A DNA stretch of 64,000 nt from Eretmocerus hayati (Eukaryota > Arthropoda > Insecta > Hymenoptera > Aphelinidae). Location: assembly GCA_029851415.1 (NCBI GenBank), contig CM056743.1:25210905-25274904 (forward strand), read 5' to 3'. Shown here piece by piece: positions 35,871 through 49,997 of this stretch. A model generated the notes under the pieces. That model was not told where the DNA came from. It worked only from the letters and a program-made list of their open reading frames with translations, and did no database searches. Position numbers and translations under genes: made by a program. How positions within the stretch are numbered: position 1 is the first letter of the stretch; every line of letters begins with the position of its first letter.

Positions 35871-38638
35871 GCAAAGGGGGATGCCCACGGAAGCGGGTTT
35901 TGAGCCCTGAGAGACTTTGGGAGTGGAACGCGTGAAATCATAGCTATTCGATAGAGCGAATAATGCTGATGAATTTCCACCAAGTTTAAGCATTTGTACC
36001 TGAAGGGAAGGCCTCCAAATAATGCAAAGAAATATTGCGAATCTGCGTGAGTTTTAGGTATCCTGATGGTTTGTTTACATTTGATCATTTGAACCTAGGA
36101 CTTTTTTGCACGTTTTCCGGGTAACGAGCTACCGTTTGAGGATTGTCACTGGAGAAATCTATCGATTACGACTCGAATCGATACGGTGCCACTCGCTGGA
36201 GATTATAAAAGTGCACAGAAAGTCTTCTTAACCTCAAAAATCACGTCAAAATTATATTTTGTCGTTAGTTATGAAACCAACGCACGATTTGCGGTCCGTG
36301 ACCATTTGCTTCTCAGATGCCCCTTTAAAAAAGGAGTCGAACGAACCTTGAATGATAACGGTGCCATCAATATTCCGCAAAATATCAACGGCATAGTGAG
36401 AGCCTACTCGGACCCTCCCCCGCCTTTTCAGGTGTATCTCGCGCCTGCATGATTTCCCAGAAACGTTTCTTAGCTCATTCGGCACATTTTCAATGGGCGA
36501 ATCAGATAAACCTTGCATGATGATGGTGCCATTAGTATTTTGCCAAAAATCAGCGATAGACTACAGACCAACTCGCACCCTCCTCCGCTATTTCAGTCCC
36601 ATCTCACGCCTGCATGATTTCCTATGGGCGATTTTTAGTTTTTCCAACGGGTCTTCAATCGACAAATGGAATGGAACTCGGATGATCACGGTGCCATCAA
36701 TACTCCGCGAAATATCAACGGCAGAGTGAGAGCCTACTGGCATCCTCCCCCGCCTTTTCAGGTGTACCTCGCGCCTGCATGATTTCCCAGAAATGTTTCT
36801 CAGCTCATTCGACACGTTTTTAATAGGCGAATCAGATAAACTTTGCATGATGACGGTACCATTAATACTTTTCCAAAAATCAGCGATAGACTACAGACCA
36901 ACTCGCATCCTCCCCCGCAATTTCAATCCCATATCGCGCCTGCATGATTTTCTATGGGTTCAACGAGTCTTCAATCGACAAATGGAATGGAACTCGAATG
37001 ATCACGGTACCATCAATACTCCGCGAAATATCAACGGCAGAGTGAGAAAATCTGATAGAAACGAGAATTATGCACCACGTTGAGGTCGGATTGATTCAAA
37101 ACAATTTGAGTAGCACGCGTTAGAAATTGCGAAAAGTTCTTTCAACAAGTTGCCAATGTTTCGGTGCTTACAAAATTGCAAATTATGATTCTAGTGCCTC
37201 GCCCATGAGGTTCCCAGTTTTCAAGCAATTATTTCGACCCTCGCCTGCGGCTTGGACTGAAAATGAATAGCCCAGGAGCAAGCTACAACCCCATCAAATC
37301 GGTGCGAAATATACTATTATTTGATTAAAACGTGATAGTATGGTTAAAACTCACATTTTCAATGTACCTAAGGACGTGCAGGGGCTACATTTCTTAGCAC
37401 CAGCTCACTGGTATAAAATTGTTCATAATAATTCATAACTGAACTTCTGCAAATTTCTTAACGTTTAACTAAAACAGTTGAATTTCTAGCATATTAATAT
37501 TCCCTTTCCCACTCAGAATCTGCTCCATCAATTATCAGAGAGAAGAAAATTTGCTCCCTATAATTTCCACCATAAAAGGACACGGAGATAAAAGTTCCCA
37601 ACTGATAAACCAATTTGAGATAATTCAACAATTTCAAGATTGTACCATGATCATCGAAGATCCATTCGACCACTCAGCGGTTAACGTGATTCAAAAAGTA
37701 AGGACCGTCCTCTGCGAATGATGCAGGCGCGAGATGTGCTTGGAAGTCGGGAGAATGCGCATATTCTGGTAGTTTATGGTTGATATCTCGCAGAGTATTG
37801 ATGGCACCGTGATCATCCGAGTCCCACTCCATTTGTCGATTGAAGACCCGTTGAATAAACTAAGAATCGACCATAGGAAATCATGCAGGCGCGATATGGG
37901 ATTGAAATTGCGGGGGAGGATGCGAGTTGGTCTGTAGTCTATCGCTGATTTTTGGAAAAGTATTAATGGCACCGTCATCATGCAAAGTTTATCTGATTCG
38001 CCTATTAAAAACGTGTCGAATGAGCTGAGAAACATTTCTGGGGAATCATGCAGGCGCGAGGTACACCTGAAAAGGCGGGGGAGGATGCGAGTAGGCTTTC
38101 ACTTTGCCGTTGATATTTCGCGGAATATTGATGGCACCGTTATCATTCAAGGTTCGTTCGACTCCTTTTTTAAAGGGGCATCTGAGAAGCAAATGGTCAC
38201 GGGCCGCAAATCGTGCGTTGGTTTCATAACTAACGACAAAATATAATTTTGACGTGATTTTTGAGGTTAAGAAGACTTTCTGTGCACTTTTATAATCTCC
38301 AGCGAGTGGCACCGTATCGATTCGAGTCGTAATCGATAGATTTCTCCAGTGACAATCCTCAAACGGTAGCTCGTTACCCGGAAAACGTGCAAAAAAGTCC
38401 TAGGTTCAAATGATCAAATGTAAACAAACCATCAGGATACCTAAAATTCACGCAGATTCGCAATATTCCTTTGCATTATTTGGAGGCCTTCCCTTCAGGT
38501 GCAAATGCTTAAACTTGGTGGAAATTCATCAGCATTATTCGCTCGATCGAATAGCTATGATTTCACGCGTTCCACTCCCAAAGTCTCTCAGGGCTCAAAA
38601 CCTCGTCAAAACCCGCTTCCGTGGGCATCCCCCTTTGC
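35871..38638. repeat. Second large foldback element with ~165-bp tandem units
   Basis: The end sequence GCAAAGGGGGATGCCCACGG at 35871 returns inverted at 38638. The left arm runs to about 37050 and the right arm starts about 37695, enclosing a ~640-bp spacer. The inner arms hold tandem units marked by GCGCCTGCATGATTT near 36441, 36606, 36771 and 36936 (left) and, inverted, near 37726, 37887 and 38050 (right). The units alternate between two subtypes. The arms are highly similar by eye, apart from small indels such as an 11-bp insertion near 38603. No transposase or other coding region is seen. Confidence 0.88.
37191..37316 (+). repeat. Dispersed MITE-like repeat, copy 2 (inside the spacer of the second foldback)
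   Basis: GTGCCTCGCCCATGAGGTTC is followed by TATTTCGACCCTCGCCTGC and ends ATCGGTGCGAAATATACTAT. It is homologous to the copies at 21440 (inverted) and 49866. Confidence 0.6.
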
Positions 38639-41600
38639 GAAATAAATCCCGTTCAGAATAAAAAGTGTCTTTAAAATCAAGATGATGTATAGAAATGCAC
38701 TGCTGCAGTGTCGAGCTGTTGTAATCCCAGAAAAATTATTCAATTACATCAACACGCATAGAAATAATAAACTTTTTTCGCATCCGAATGATGGGCCAGA
38801 ATCAACACGATTATGCGAAAAATAGGTTTCATGCTTCCGTGTGTGTCGAACCATACTTTTTGACACATTTCCACTCTCTCTCACAGTTTGTCAAAAAAAC
38901 ACAGTTAGATACACGGAAGTAATTTTTCATGGGTGATTTTGATCACCCTTGAGACATTTTTAGTTCAATTATGGTTTTAGTTCAACCCAACTAAAAATGT
39001 ATCCTCAAGAATTCTTTTTCTTAAGAAATACAATTGATTGAAGGTAATCCGAGAAGTAATCATTTACACTTTCCACTAGTTAACTAGTTATCTAGTGAAC
39101 TGTAACTTATTTCAAAATTGATGAAATTTCAAAAAACTTCCACTCAAAGTCTATAAAACCGAGTATAAGTATCTCCCGCAAGAATTTTTAACAATAAGAT
39201 TTTTGTGCCTCTCAAAAGCTCAGATATCATTAATCAAAGCTTCATAACTCGTCTCACCGGTATGAATTAACATAATTTTATGGCAATCGCGTGAGCCATG
39301 CTGATGCAGTCATGACTCGATCGCCACGTGGACCCTCCGCACTTACACCCAAAAAAGTTTCCCCTTTCAGACCAGACCTCAGACATAGGTATAATCATAT
39401 ACATTCTCTCTTTTCCCCTCATTCTCTTTCTCTTATTAACCAACTTACTTATATACACCATGGGCTATAAACACTGTATACGAGCCGAAATTACCGGTGT
39501 AGAGGTATGTATCTATATAATAGTGGCGGCGGGTGATCGCGTGAGTTTTGCACGAATCAGAGAGCCGCATTGACTCCCCACTATATGAAACTCCTTCTCT
39601 TTGAAATGCCAAAGCTCCAGAAACAGACCTCATGAGTTTTACACTAACTCTTTTAGCCGGTACTATACACCGGCTTTCAGTCTTACCGTACCATTTGCAC
39701 CGACTGTATCGCAAAGTGCATTGATACTTACTTTTACATTACACTCAAAAGTAAATAATATACTTTAGTAAAAGTGAGTTGCATCGGTGCCTCGTGAGCA
39801 CATCAGCTTAATTTCACCGTCCTCAATTTTTTTTTGATTTCTTTTTTTTTTCTAACTCATCGTCGTTGCAGATTGTGTCCATTTAAATATCCTTGGTGAA
39901 ACTTTTTTGGCAAAAGAGTAAAAGAAAGTGCACAGGTGAGTGGACCCATTATCATTTCAGAGATGAGTGAAAGAAGAGAGTCCAATAACGGTGATGCGTC
40001 TTGGATGTATTATAATATACCGTTTTTTTTATGGATAGTGGGGAGGGGTCAACAGGTTTTTTTTTACGAATGATCGAGAAAGGTCGATAATGCACGGCGA
40101 CCTTTTGAAGATTTCACGGATATCCGGTGATTTGATATATTTCTTTTGCAACTGTGAAATTTGCGATGAATTATTCCAATTTTTCTTTTAGAAATCGTTA
40201 TGTTTTGGCATGACGATTTTTCGTTGCGAAGTTGAAGAATGTATAGTTTGAAGGAATTGCTTGAATTTTATGTGAGAAATCGGTCTCGAGTGAAGTGGGC
40301 CTCATTTTAATTCTGTATCCGGTCGCGACGATCGCGATCTAGACCAGACTGACACGACCCACGTGGACTTTTCATTATATCTACTGTGATCGCATGGTTC
40401 AATTTCACTTTTCTAAAATTCCCTATACCTTAATGTCTTTGTTTCCTCTTGGTCAGTGAATTTATCGATGTATAGTTTCATTAAAATAAGAAAATTTTCA
40501 TTTTGTAAAATTCTCGAGCCTCGTTTAACCTTCCAACACAACATTTTTTCTTTCATATGTCCTATGAAACTATTACCGAACTACGATATCGTATGACTCG
40601 TGCAAATAAGCAATCATACAATCCGATATAATTTGAATACTCACAGTTGTTGGAAAAAAAAAAAACATAAAAACCTATCTGACTAAACAATACAATGCTA
40701 AACCATCAAATTTTTGATCTCTGTTTACATTGAAAATTTAAAGAGTTAATCGACCTTGCCTGTTCAATCTACTTGTTTGACTTGTTGAACAAGCTAAATT
40801 TGATAAAAGTAACAGGTTCTCATCGATCGTTTCAATTCATTGAATCTGATTCAGAATGGCTATAAAGTAAAGCTCATTGATAATTTAGCAAACCAAATTT
40901 CATTAATGAGTATACGACAGGTTTTTGCGAGACTGTCACCTCCTCTTTGCGAAACTCATTGAATATCTCAGACACAATAGGTAAAGTTTCTTTCTCATTT
41001 TTCGATTGACATGCAAAATTATACGAATTTGTTGTATCAAATAATAACTCTTCTTTTTCGCATCTTTTTAAATTTTTTTTTTTTTTTTTTTGTACACGCA
41101 TACTCAAATTGTTCCCCCGTAAAATTTTGAACCAATGCAGGAAGTAAAAGTCAATATAAATTTTTGCGTATCAAAATATTGTAAATGAATGCCCAAGTAG
41201 TGAATTTTGATGAGAATCGCAAATTGAGAATACAGAAATTGATTATTATGTCAGTTTCAAGCTAAATCGATAGCTACCTGCGTAATCATATAAAAGCTAT
41301 GATGCCATTTGGTAAGCCCCAAACAACAATAAGTCATGAGTGCACATTGTAAGGTCACAAATATAGACTCTGGAAACCAAGGATGATTCAAAACTACTTA
41401 CACCCTTAGATCTGATCATGAACTTCTGCATAACCATTTCATAACAAACTCACTTTACAAGCCCTTACAAAACTTTTTGATGAAACAAGATACCTACTGC
41501 ACGTGCAAATTATCAATTTAACCAAAAAATTTCGAGCCCAAATGCGAAGATAAATTTTATGCCACCGTATGAAAAAAAAATTCCCTATAGATTTGTGGAA

Positions 41601-44600
41601 TATATGTGTACCAAAATAGATTCACAGTTGACAAAAAATCGTTGTCTCGTGAATTTTCGTTAATTTGAAAATGAAGATAATTTAAATATGGCATTGATTA
41701 TACTAGTAGGTCTTGAAATTTGCAATAGCCAATTTCAATTTTTATCCTTAAATTTATCTTATTACTTGAATAATTTGGTTCCATTAGTGGGCTAGATCCT
41801 TATTTTGGATCAAATGATACCTCTTATCTCATTTTCCGACACATGTTTAAGAAAGCTGTCGAAATTATCTCGGCTCATAGAAAAAATAGTAAGGATATGA
41901 AGAAAATGTTTGCCAGAAAGTCTTCTAACCAGTTAGTAGAAGTATGGTAAATTCTTAGGGCAAAGAATAATTTTCAAAATTGGTCTAATAATTAGACCAT
42001 CTCTCAGTTGATTAGCAAACTCATTTAGCACACATTGATTTTCTTAGTCAATAAGTTCGGTAAACTCCATTTATTCATGACATGAAATACAGGTTGCATA
42101 TTTCTTATTTGAAAGAAAAATTTACAATCAATATTATTGGTATAGCATTGCCAAAAATTTATTTTTATATATTGATAAAATCAATGAACAGACTCATGCA
42201 ATAGTCAATCTTCTCACAAAATTCTATCGATCGAAAAAGCTCAACAAAATTTAACGTCTTACAAAGTTTTCAAGCCTAACCACCGAAACATCGGTCAAAA
42301 AGCTCTTGGACACTAACAATACAAATGCAGTGGCAAAATTTGACTTCTGCACGAGGCCACACAAAGCTCAATTATCCACCCGGAACGAATTACTTTTGCA
42401 AGTACTGTTGTAATATACTACTATTAGCTTTTCTCCTAAGTCAGTGTCTCGATATGTACCTCAAGAGTATATCAGTCAATACGTACAAACTTAACAAAGC
42501 AAACGTCTAACGGACTATATATGTATGTGCAGTTCCAAAATTGTTGTCTAAACTTAGACTCTAACTCCTATGCAACTCGAAGCTTGTAATACTCTTTACT
42601 ATCCTATGCACCCGAGACTATGAGTATATAGATATATATTTAGTCGAAGCATGTTCGTAAATTTCTTTCTGAAGTCATGGATGCTTCTTTTCTTTCTTTC
42701 TCTGTCGAATGAAATCTTCCGTTATATGAGAGAGCGTGCAAGCCCATCATTAGCACAGTATAGACTTTGCAATAAGCATTCGGTATACATATTATCATCA
42801 AGCCATCATAATATGACTCTTGGAATCTAACGTTTCTTTCATCCGTGCGAATAGTGCGAAAAGCATACTTATTCCAATGAGGACATTTGATAGATTGTAA
42901 GGATGGAGACGAGGATAGAAGGATTATATGGTTTTGCATTTATTCGTTTTTTGTGAATGCGTCAGTGAAATTAGATGGTTTGGTATGGAGTGTGATCTAT
43001 TTTACTGACATAGATATAGGGTGTATCGGTTTTTTACCCATATTTTGAAGGATGGATCGTAAAGTAATTGTATTTTGTGGTGATAGGAATATGTTTTACG
43101 TGCGCGTATGCAATGCTTAATTGTGTGTCAATTGCATTAACTAACCACTACAATAAATTAATTCAACTCAAAATATTTGCAAGAACCTTTGCCATGATTT
43201 TTATAAGATACCTGGAAAAGAAAAATGTTTAAGACTGTCAAGATATTCAAAAATTGAGCAAGATATATGTTAGCCTTTTAGTATACTCAAATTTTACAAG
43301 TTGATAGGCTGGATAATTTTTATAATTTGACAACAAATTCGGGCCGAATCGATGATAGGAGAAAAAAAAACATCGAATAAAGCTTCATAACTTTTTCAAC
43401 AGAAAAAAAATTCACATCATTGAAATTAAGATGCGTGAAATGAAGAGCTGTTATTTGAATGAAACCACAAGACAAGACTCATGCACGCTTTTTCGTGAAA
43501 AAAAAAATAATAATAAAAAGACGATTCTTGGTCTTATTATTTGACATCTTTTTATGTGCAATCTCCATCTCTTTGGGATTTAGGTGAAATGAAATGTGTG
43601 TTTAAAAAGTAATTCCAATAGATATCTCCAATATAATAGACTTTTTGTGAATGGGCGTCTTAATTCTCCAGCCAGAATTCCCCCAATCCACAATTCTCCG
43701 GCCATTTCTCCCCTAGAAAAAACTCCCCCAGGCAAAAAACTTTCTAGTTCAAATCCCCCAAGGCCTGAAATTCTCCGGTATCAATTTCCCCACAACAATA
43801 ACTCCTGAACGTCTTTATTCATTGAGATGCTGAAAAGAGAGGGGGAGATTTAAATGATCTACTATTTATCTGAGTTCAGTTTTCCCTTTTTTTATATGAT
43901 TATAGTTTGTTCTATTTTATTTTGGTCCATTTTCTATACAGTAAGAGTACGACTAATTTTTTGAAGTATGAGAAGTTTCTCACGTAAAATTTCACTTTTA
44001 AAATGCAAATTATGAGCAATATTCCTCAGAAAGCACTCATCCGAGTACTACATTGTGTATATTCCCTGCATCTTTAATTTAAATCTCGTTAATTTTTTGT
44101 ATGTCTCACTTATAAAAATCCCTCCAAATGAAGATACTCGTTTTTATCTTCTATGACTACTTTAACCATTTTTTAAAATTTCGTTTTAATAGTAACGAAA
44201 AGTTTTCAAGGGAAATTGTGAATACATGACCAAAGAGAATTTGAATCTAAACTAAAGATAGAAGTTACAAGAATGAAGAAGGTTTTTCGATTTAAGGAAA
44301 GCCATTTGGACCGCAACATGTTTCGAGGGACCACCGAGAATCTATCGAAAGATTAAGAAGAGAGAAAAAAACAAGGCGTTATGATTAGGAGGGAGGTCAA
44401 CTTGGGAAATTTGTTCGGGGTAAAACATTACCCGGGGCAATCTGTCATCAGAAAAAAAGAATACCCGAGGAGTTTTGGCCCGAAAAAAAAGAATGGTCGT
44501 GAAATTTTGTAACATGGTAAAAATAATTGAGGAATAGTGATCCCCTCTCAATTTTTGTTTGTTGGTGGTGCAGGAATTTTAGTATCATATATATGTGGCC

Positions 44601-47600
44601 TAATATCCCGACTAAACAGTTGTCATCACGTCGACTATAAGGAAAATGTGATTACGCAAACAAATTCATCGTCATATGTAGGTGAACGTATGTGGTTATT
44701 ACTTCAAAGTGCTCAGCACTTTTTTTTTACCAGTTTGCCGGTACACGTGGTAGTACATGTTGCGTGGATTCTCAACTATTGACAAACGTAAATTGTAAGT
44801 GATGCCATTCAAGTTCAAAGTACGATTGTTGGATATATGTATTTGCATTTGAATATGCCATGTATCAATATTGACTCTTGAAATCAATGTGTTTTGTAGG
44901 AAGCACTTTTTATTGAATTTACATGACTTCGGTGGTGTATACTACCATCATACTGTGTGGATCATTGTACGGAATTTTGCAATATTATTCTGCGTGCTGA
45001 ATTGAGGAAATATAGCGACCGTGACAAGATTTTGATTTCTTGTTCCTGGATTTAACAAGAGGGATGAAAGAGGAGAATTGATAAGGTCAAGAATCATTGC
45101 AATTTTGGGATAAGAGAAATCTAGAATTTTCTTTTTCTCGTGAAAATTTTTCCCACAATTTTAGAAGCAGTTCTGTGAAATGACTCGAATAGGGCTCTTC
45201 CTTTCTCTGCACAAATTTCGGAAAAGAGTTGTGTCTTTAAGCCACTGATGAAAATTCTAAAATTATATTTCGATCCTCAAAGAAACACGGGGAAGTTCCG
45301 GTTTGTTTGGACTCTTTCAATTAGGTCTGAACTGGTTTTGGAGACAAATAAGGACAAGCTATTTTTCGAGATTTTTGTAGAATTTATATCGTCCGAGTAC
45401 CTTGAATGTTTGTACATCATTAGCTATTTGGAATTCTTTCTCACAGAGAAATTCACCAGGCCTTTTTCATTTTAATTTGAACGCAAGCAATTTTGGCGCC
45501 AATTTTCAAATTGAAAAAAGAACTAGACTCTTTCGAGCCGCTGCTGCTCATTTGGAATCTCAATACAGACCAACGGTTTTACGAAATTGTTAAAGAAATA
45601 TTCACGAGACATGGAGTGGAAATTCGGGTGGATGAAAATCATCAGCCTGTCGAAGGAGTTGAAACTTCCTCGTGATTGTACCTCAAACAGAATTATAAAT
45701 AATTTCTCAATTAGGGATCCTCTTCTTCAGAATTCTATTTTTTTTGTTTTTTAGTTATATTTGTTCTTTTGCTCAAAATCTTGCCTCGAATATTTCTGTT
45801 TCCACAGTTCTCTTCCACAATATCCTATATTCACTCATATTCACTCGAAACAATGAAAGAAATCCAGTAACATCGACACCCTTGAATGATTTTGACGAAA
45901 TACACGTTAGGACAAATTGATGGTTTTGCAGAGTCACTGATGCGTTCTCAATAAACAAAAATCAAATTCGCGTCTCTGTAACCATCACGTGATGAGCTAA
46001 TCACACTAATAGACATAAGGGTTCAATCGCAAAAGTAGCCGTAGCTGCAGTATATCATTAAATTTTGCTGTCATGTAATGATGAATCGTATGATCGAATC
46101 CTAATGATGCTATTGCTACTGTTACTTATATCTTCGTCTTAAATTGCGTAATGGCTCGGATGAGCAAGTTGTACATATTGCAAGCTCTTCTTCTTCTTCT
46201 TTTTTTTTGTTCTTTTTCACTGAAAAGATTCAAGAGGTCATGATGTATAAGTGTACGCGGATACAAGCTCGTATAACCTTCATTAATGTGCACATTTATG
46301 CGATAGTGCATCGTCAACTTTTAATAATATCGCGAGACTACACGAGAGAGTTTTTGTATCGTCTTGAAGTATATTTTTTCACGATGCTACATATGACGTT
46401 AGTAAATTTTTCTAAATAAGATTGAGAATTAAAGATTTGAGATTGGATTAATTGATGATCGCATAAAGTAAACATTGTAAATTCTTTTTGATAAAATGTT
46501 GAGAAGGTTAAAAGAATAGGAGTAGTACGTCATGGTTGAGATGTGATGCACCACTGTACAAATATTGAAAAACTTGTTTGGTCACTTTTTTACCTTCCAA
46601 TGACGTTTGACAATTTCTATCTTGCAAATTCTGACGTGTATCATTTAGAGGATTTGATTGAAAATATTTAGTGTTTAAATGAGCCGAAGATTTTTGGTAT
46701 GTAAATAGTTTGTGGATTCAACTGACATTTTTTTTGTTTTCTGAATTTTCAGTTTTTATTTCAACCAAAATTCAGGATTGTCAAGTCGACACAAAAATCA
46801 TTCAAATCAGCCCAATATAATTTTAAATGAGGACAATTTAAGATATTACAATTTTAATGTAATCTTTTAGATATTTTGATAGTTTTTTTGTGGGCTACAA
46901 ATTTTTGATTTCAAAATTGTCAGATACATAAATTGGTCGTTTGCTCGAGGCAAAATTTTTCCGTAAACTTTGTACAATGGATAATTTGTCATTTGCCCAA
47001 TGGCTTCGATTATCCTTGAAAACAGTTCACAAATAATAATAATAAGACACTATTATATACAGAATCGTAACTCAATTCCTGAATAAGAATGCTAATGAAC
47101 CAAGAAATTAATTACCATTGATGCGCAAATTTATATCAATCAAATTTTTTTCCATCAGTATCGTGCAATCGTTTCAGCATTTTTTTTCTTCAAAACTTTT
47201 GTTTCTCTTCAATTCACTGTATATATGCATGGTACATTATACTTGACTAAGATGCGTGAGATACCAGAAAAAGGCACTTCAAAACTCATCATCAAAAATC
47301 CTGACACTGCAGCAAAGTAAGGAGGCAATATTGAGTGATTTATTTTTAAAAATACGGTATCTCATTTAGCTATAGTGGAACACGTGATTCAAGTTGCTCT
47401 TATTATTGAAAAATTGCATATCATGGAAAGATTAGATGAGGCAAAACATGAATTTTCATGTAGCCATCATGAGGTAGACTTATAATTTAGTAGTGTCTTA
47501 ACAATTCAGTGACATGCTAAATTTGCCTCGGAACTTTTTGTTCCCAACAATAACACTGTATACATGATTTCAAGGTTCCTTTGAAATTGAATAACTTTTG

Positions 47601-49865
47601 ATGTGCATTGAATTGAATTTGTCGGTAATATTCTTCAAATTTTGAGTCTATAATATATATTTGATAAAAAAAATTCTCTTTTGAACTTGATTGCAGCAGT
47701 TTTTTCCATGCGATCGTATGAACCAATTTCATTTCAATATATTCACTGTGAGATTAGTTTTTCTTAGTTTTCGGTTGATTTCAAATGGAACCCTTGTATC
47801 TTCGCTAATACTGCTATTAATTGATGAAACATTTTCTTTCACAATATTTCTATCTTTTTCAAAATGAATCGACTATAATAAATCTCTATTGAGAATGATT
47901 TTGATCTTATGTGAATAACCTATAAAAAATATTCAGTCCTTTGCAATGGGCGGAAAGCCTTTTTTAAAGACAGACCCATGAAATTTATTTGTATTCTTAG
48001 TTTTGATTATGTCAAATTTACATCCAAATCATCAAAGGTAAAGATTGTGCTGTACCCGCAAAAATATTTATACTTTTACTTACATCCGCGTGATGAATAC
48101 TAACGAAGAAAAAGTTTACCCAAGGTTATCATCTGTTCCTCTTTTTAAACATTTTCAACAGATTGTGATTTGATAGTTGATGCTTTTGCCTTTATCAATA
48201 CTCTCTTTAGCTTATAAATGACGTGAATTCCTCCTAATTATCAAATCGCTTCAGATAGCTTTTACTTACTGAATGCAATTATTAATCGTTTTCTTAATTT
48301 TATGAATGATTTGAGCATCATTTTATACTCATTCTTGTTATGCAAGCTCAGCGATATTGATTATTATGTAAGATATCAACGTTATTGGAGCAATCTCGCA
48401 AAATTTATTGAATTATATCAAAATTTATCGTCTGCTCAGATTTGAAGTGATTTTTTTCAAAATTTATGAAGCAACAAATAACTGTTTCCCGGATAAGTCA
48501 TGCAAGAATCAAAAAATGTTTTTTTGTTACTTTTTACAATATTCCCATAATTTCTTTCATCAATGATTTTATCTTTCAAGTCTCACAAAATTCATTTCGT
48601 CATTCTTGCACCACATTAGTACCTAAGTAAAAAAAAGTTGAGTTATGGAAAACGAGTTATCAATTGATAGTAGCATCCGAACGTGATTTACAGTAGCAAA
48701 TTCCAAAAGCCTTTTTAAACTTGCTCAAAGCCATTCCAATATGTTTCCCAGGATGAGGTAAGTCTATTTACCTGAAGGAGGTTGACTGTATTTGTCGAGT
48801 CAAACTGACAATTGTGACAGGCCATACGAAATTCTGATGAAATTCTGCTTGTAAGACTTTTTTATGGTGCAAATCACACGAATCTCATGAACGAACAGTC
48901 AACAGATATCTGCGATTCATTCGACGCCCATCATATTATTCGAGTAAAATAAAAAAGAAAATCGAGTCAAAACTATGTTTTTTGCTCATCAGCTGTTTGA
49001 TTCTGTTTAGAACACTGCTCACGTATTCAATGATGAGATTAGAATGAGTCAATCCACTTTTTTTTCATCATCTTCAGATAATGGATGTCTCTTTAACTTT
49101 CGTCATTCGTTTACGATTATTCAAAGTATCGCGCGTAACATATTCCTATAAGAAGTTTATTAAAATCATTCTCACGCGCATGTTCGACGTCTCGGACGAA
49201 AGTCGAAACATTTTTTCGATAAAATTCCATATTTGTTTGATTTTTTAAATCAATTTTCTGCGTATGTCAAAGTGCGTATCAATTGCACATGTGTTTTGAA
49301 ATTGTCAGCTCAATTCGACTTGCCGGACTATCTCAACGTGTTTTCTGATGTGACATTCCTCCTCTCATTTTTTGACAAACTTTTTCATCAATGGGCTGAA
49401 GTTGTCTTGCAGTAGAATATCTTGATACCATTGGAAGACATTGTTTATTATCACTGTCAGTTTCCAAATATGTTTCTTTTGAGATAGAGGTATCAATGCA
49501 TTCATTATATTATGTGTTATTGGCATGAAAAAATGACGCGAAAAATGTTTACTTTTGATTTTTGTTCTCCATTTTTTTATCGCTCTCGTGACAATTTTTA
49601 AATTTTTCTTGTCATCAGATTTTGTTACTAGAGTGTTCAAGTCCTTTCCGAAATCCTTACCGTCTTTGAAAAATGGAATGTAAGCTATCACAAACTTTTT
49701 TTAAGAGTTAAAAATCTGTTACCAACATTGAAAGCGAAGGGGTTAATATTTTCATAAGTCTGATGTTCCGTCATTAACATGCTGTTCTAATCCCCAATAC
49801 ACTCTTCAAATATTATTCATGAAACTTTATGACATTTCAGTGATTACAAAATTGGAAAAAATATA
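38639..49865. other. Long gene-poor stretch
   Basis: About 11 kb with no supported exon. A C-rich degenerate repeat (variants of TTCTCCGGCC and TTCCCCCAA) lies at about 43655-43805, with similar G-rich sequence at about 44390-44480. An open frame at 45493-45675 (ends DENHQPVEGVETSS) has somewhat protein-like composition but no partner exon. The upstream non-coding exon of the ACSBG gene could lie here or further 3'. Confidence 0.4.
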
Positions 49866-49997
49866 ATTCGCACCTCGTTCATCAGGTTCCCCACCGAATT
49901 CCGGTCGATATTTCGAGCCTCGCCTGCAGTACGGGCCAAAAAACCAATCGCTCAGAAGCGATCTACAATTTCATAAACTCGGTGCGAAATACACTAT
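49866..49997 (+). repeat. Dispersed MITE-like repeat, copy 3
   Basis: TTCGCACCTCGTTCATCAGG is followed by GATATTTCGAGCCTCGCCTG, GCTCAGAAGCGATCT and CTCGGTGCGAAATACACTAT. The outer TTCGCACC and GGTGCGAA are inverted repeats of each other. Confidence 0.6.

Noticed and set aside
36186..38312. Pairs of ~88-codon frames on both strands with near-identical peptides
   Set aside because: They are mirror images produced by the 35.9-38.6 kb inverted repeat, not duplicated genes.
45493..45675. 60-codon frame ending DENHQPVEGVETSS as an exon
   Set aside because: Composition is somewhat protein-like, but I found no supported splice partners, no recognisable domain and no clear gene context.
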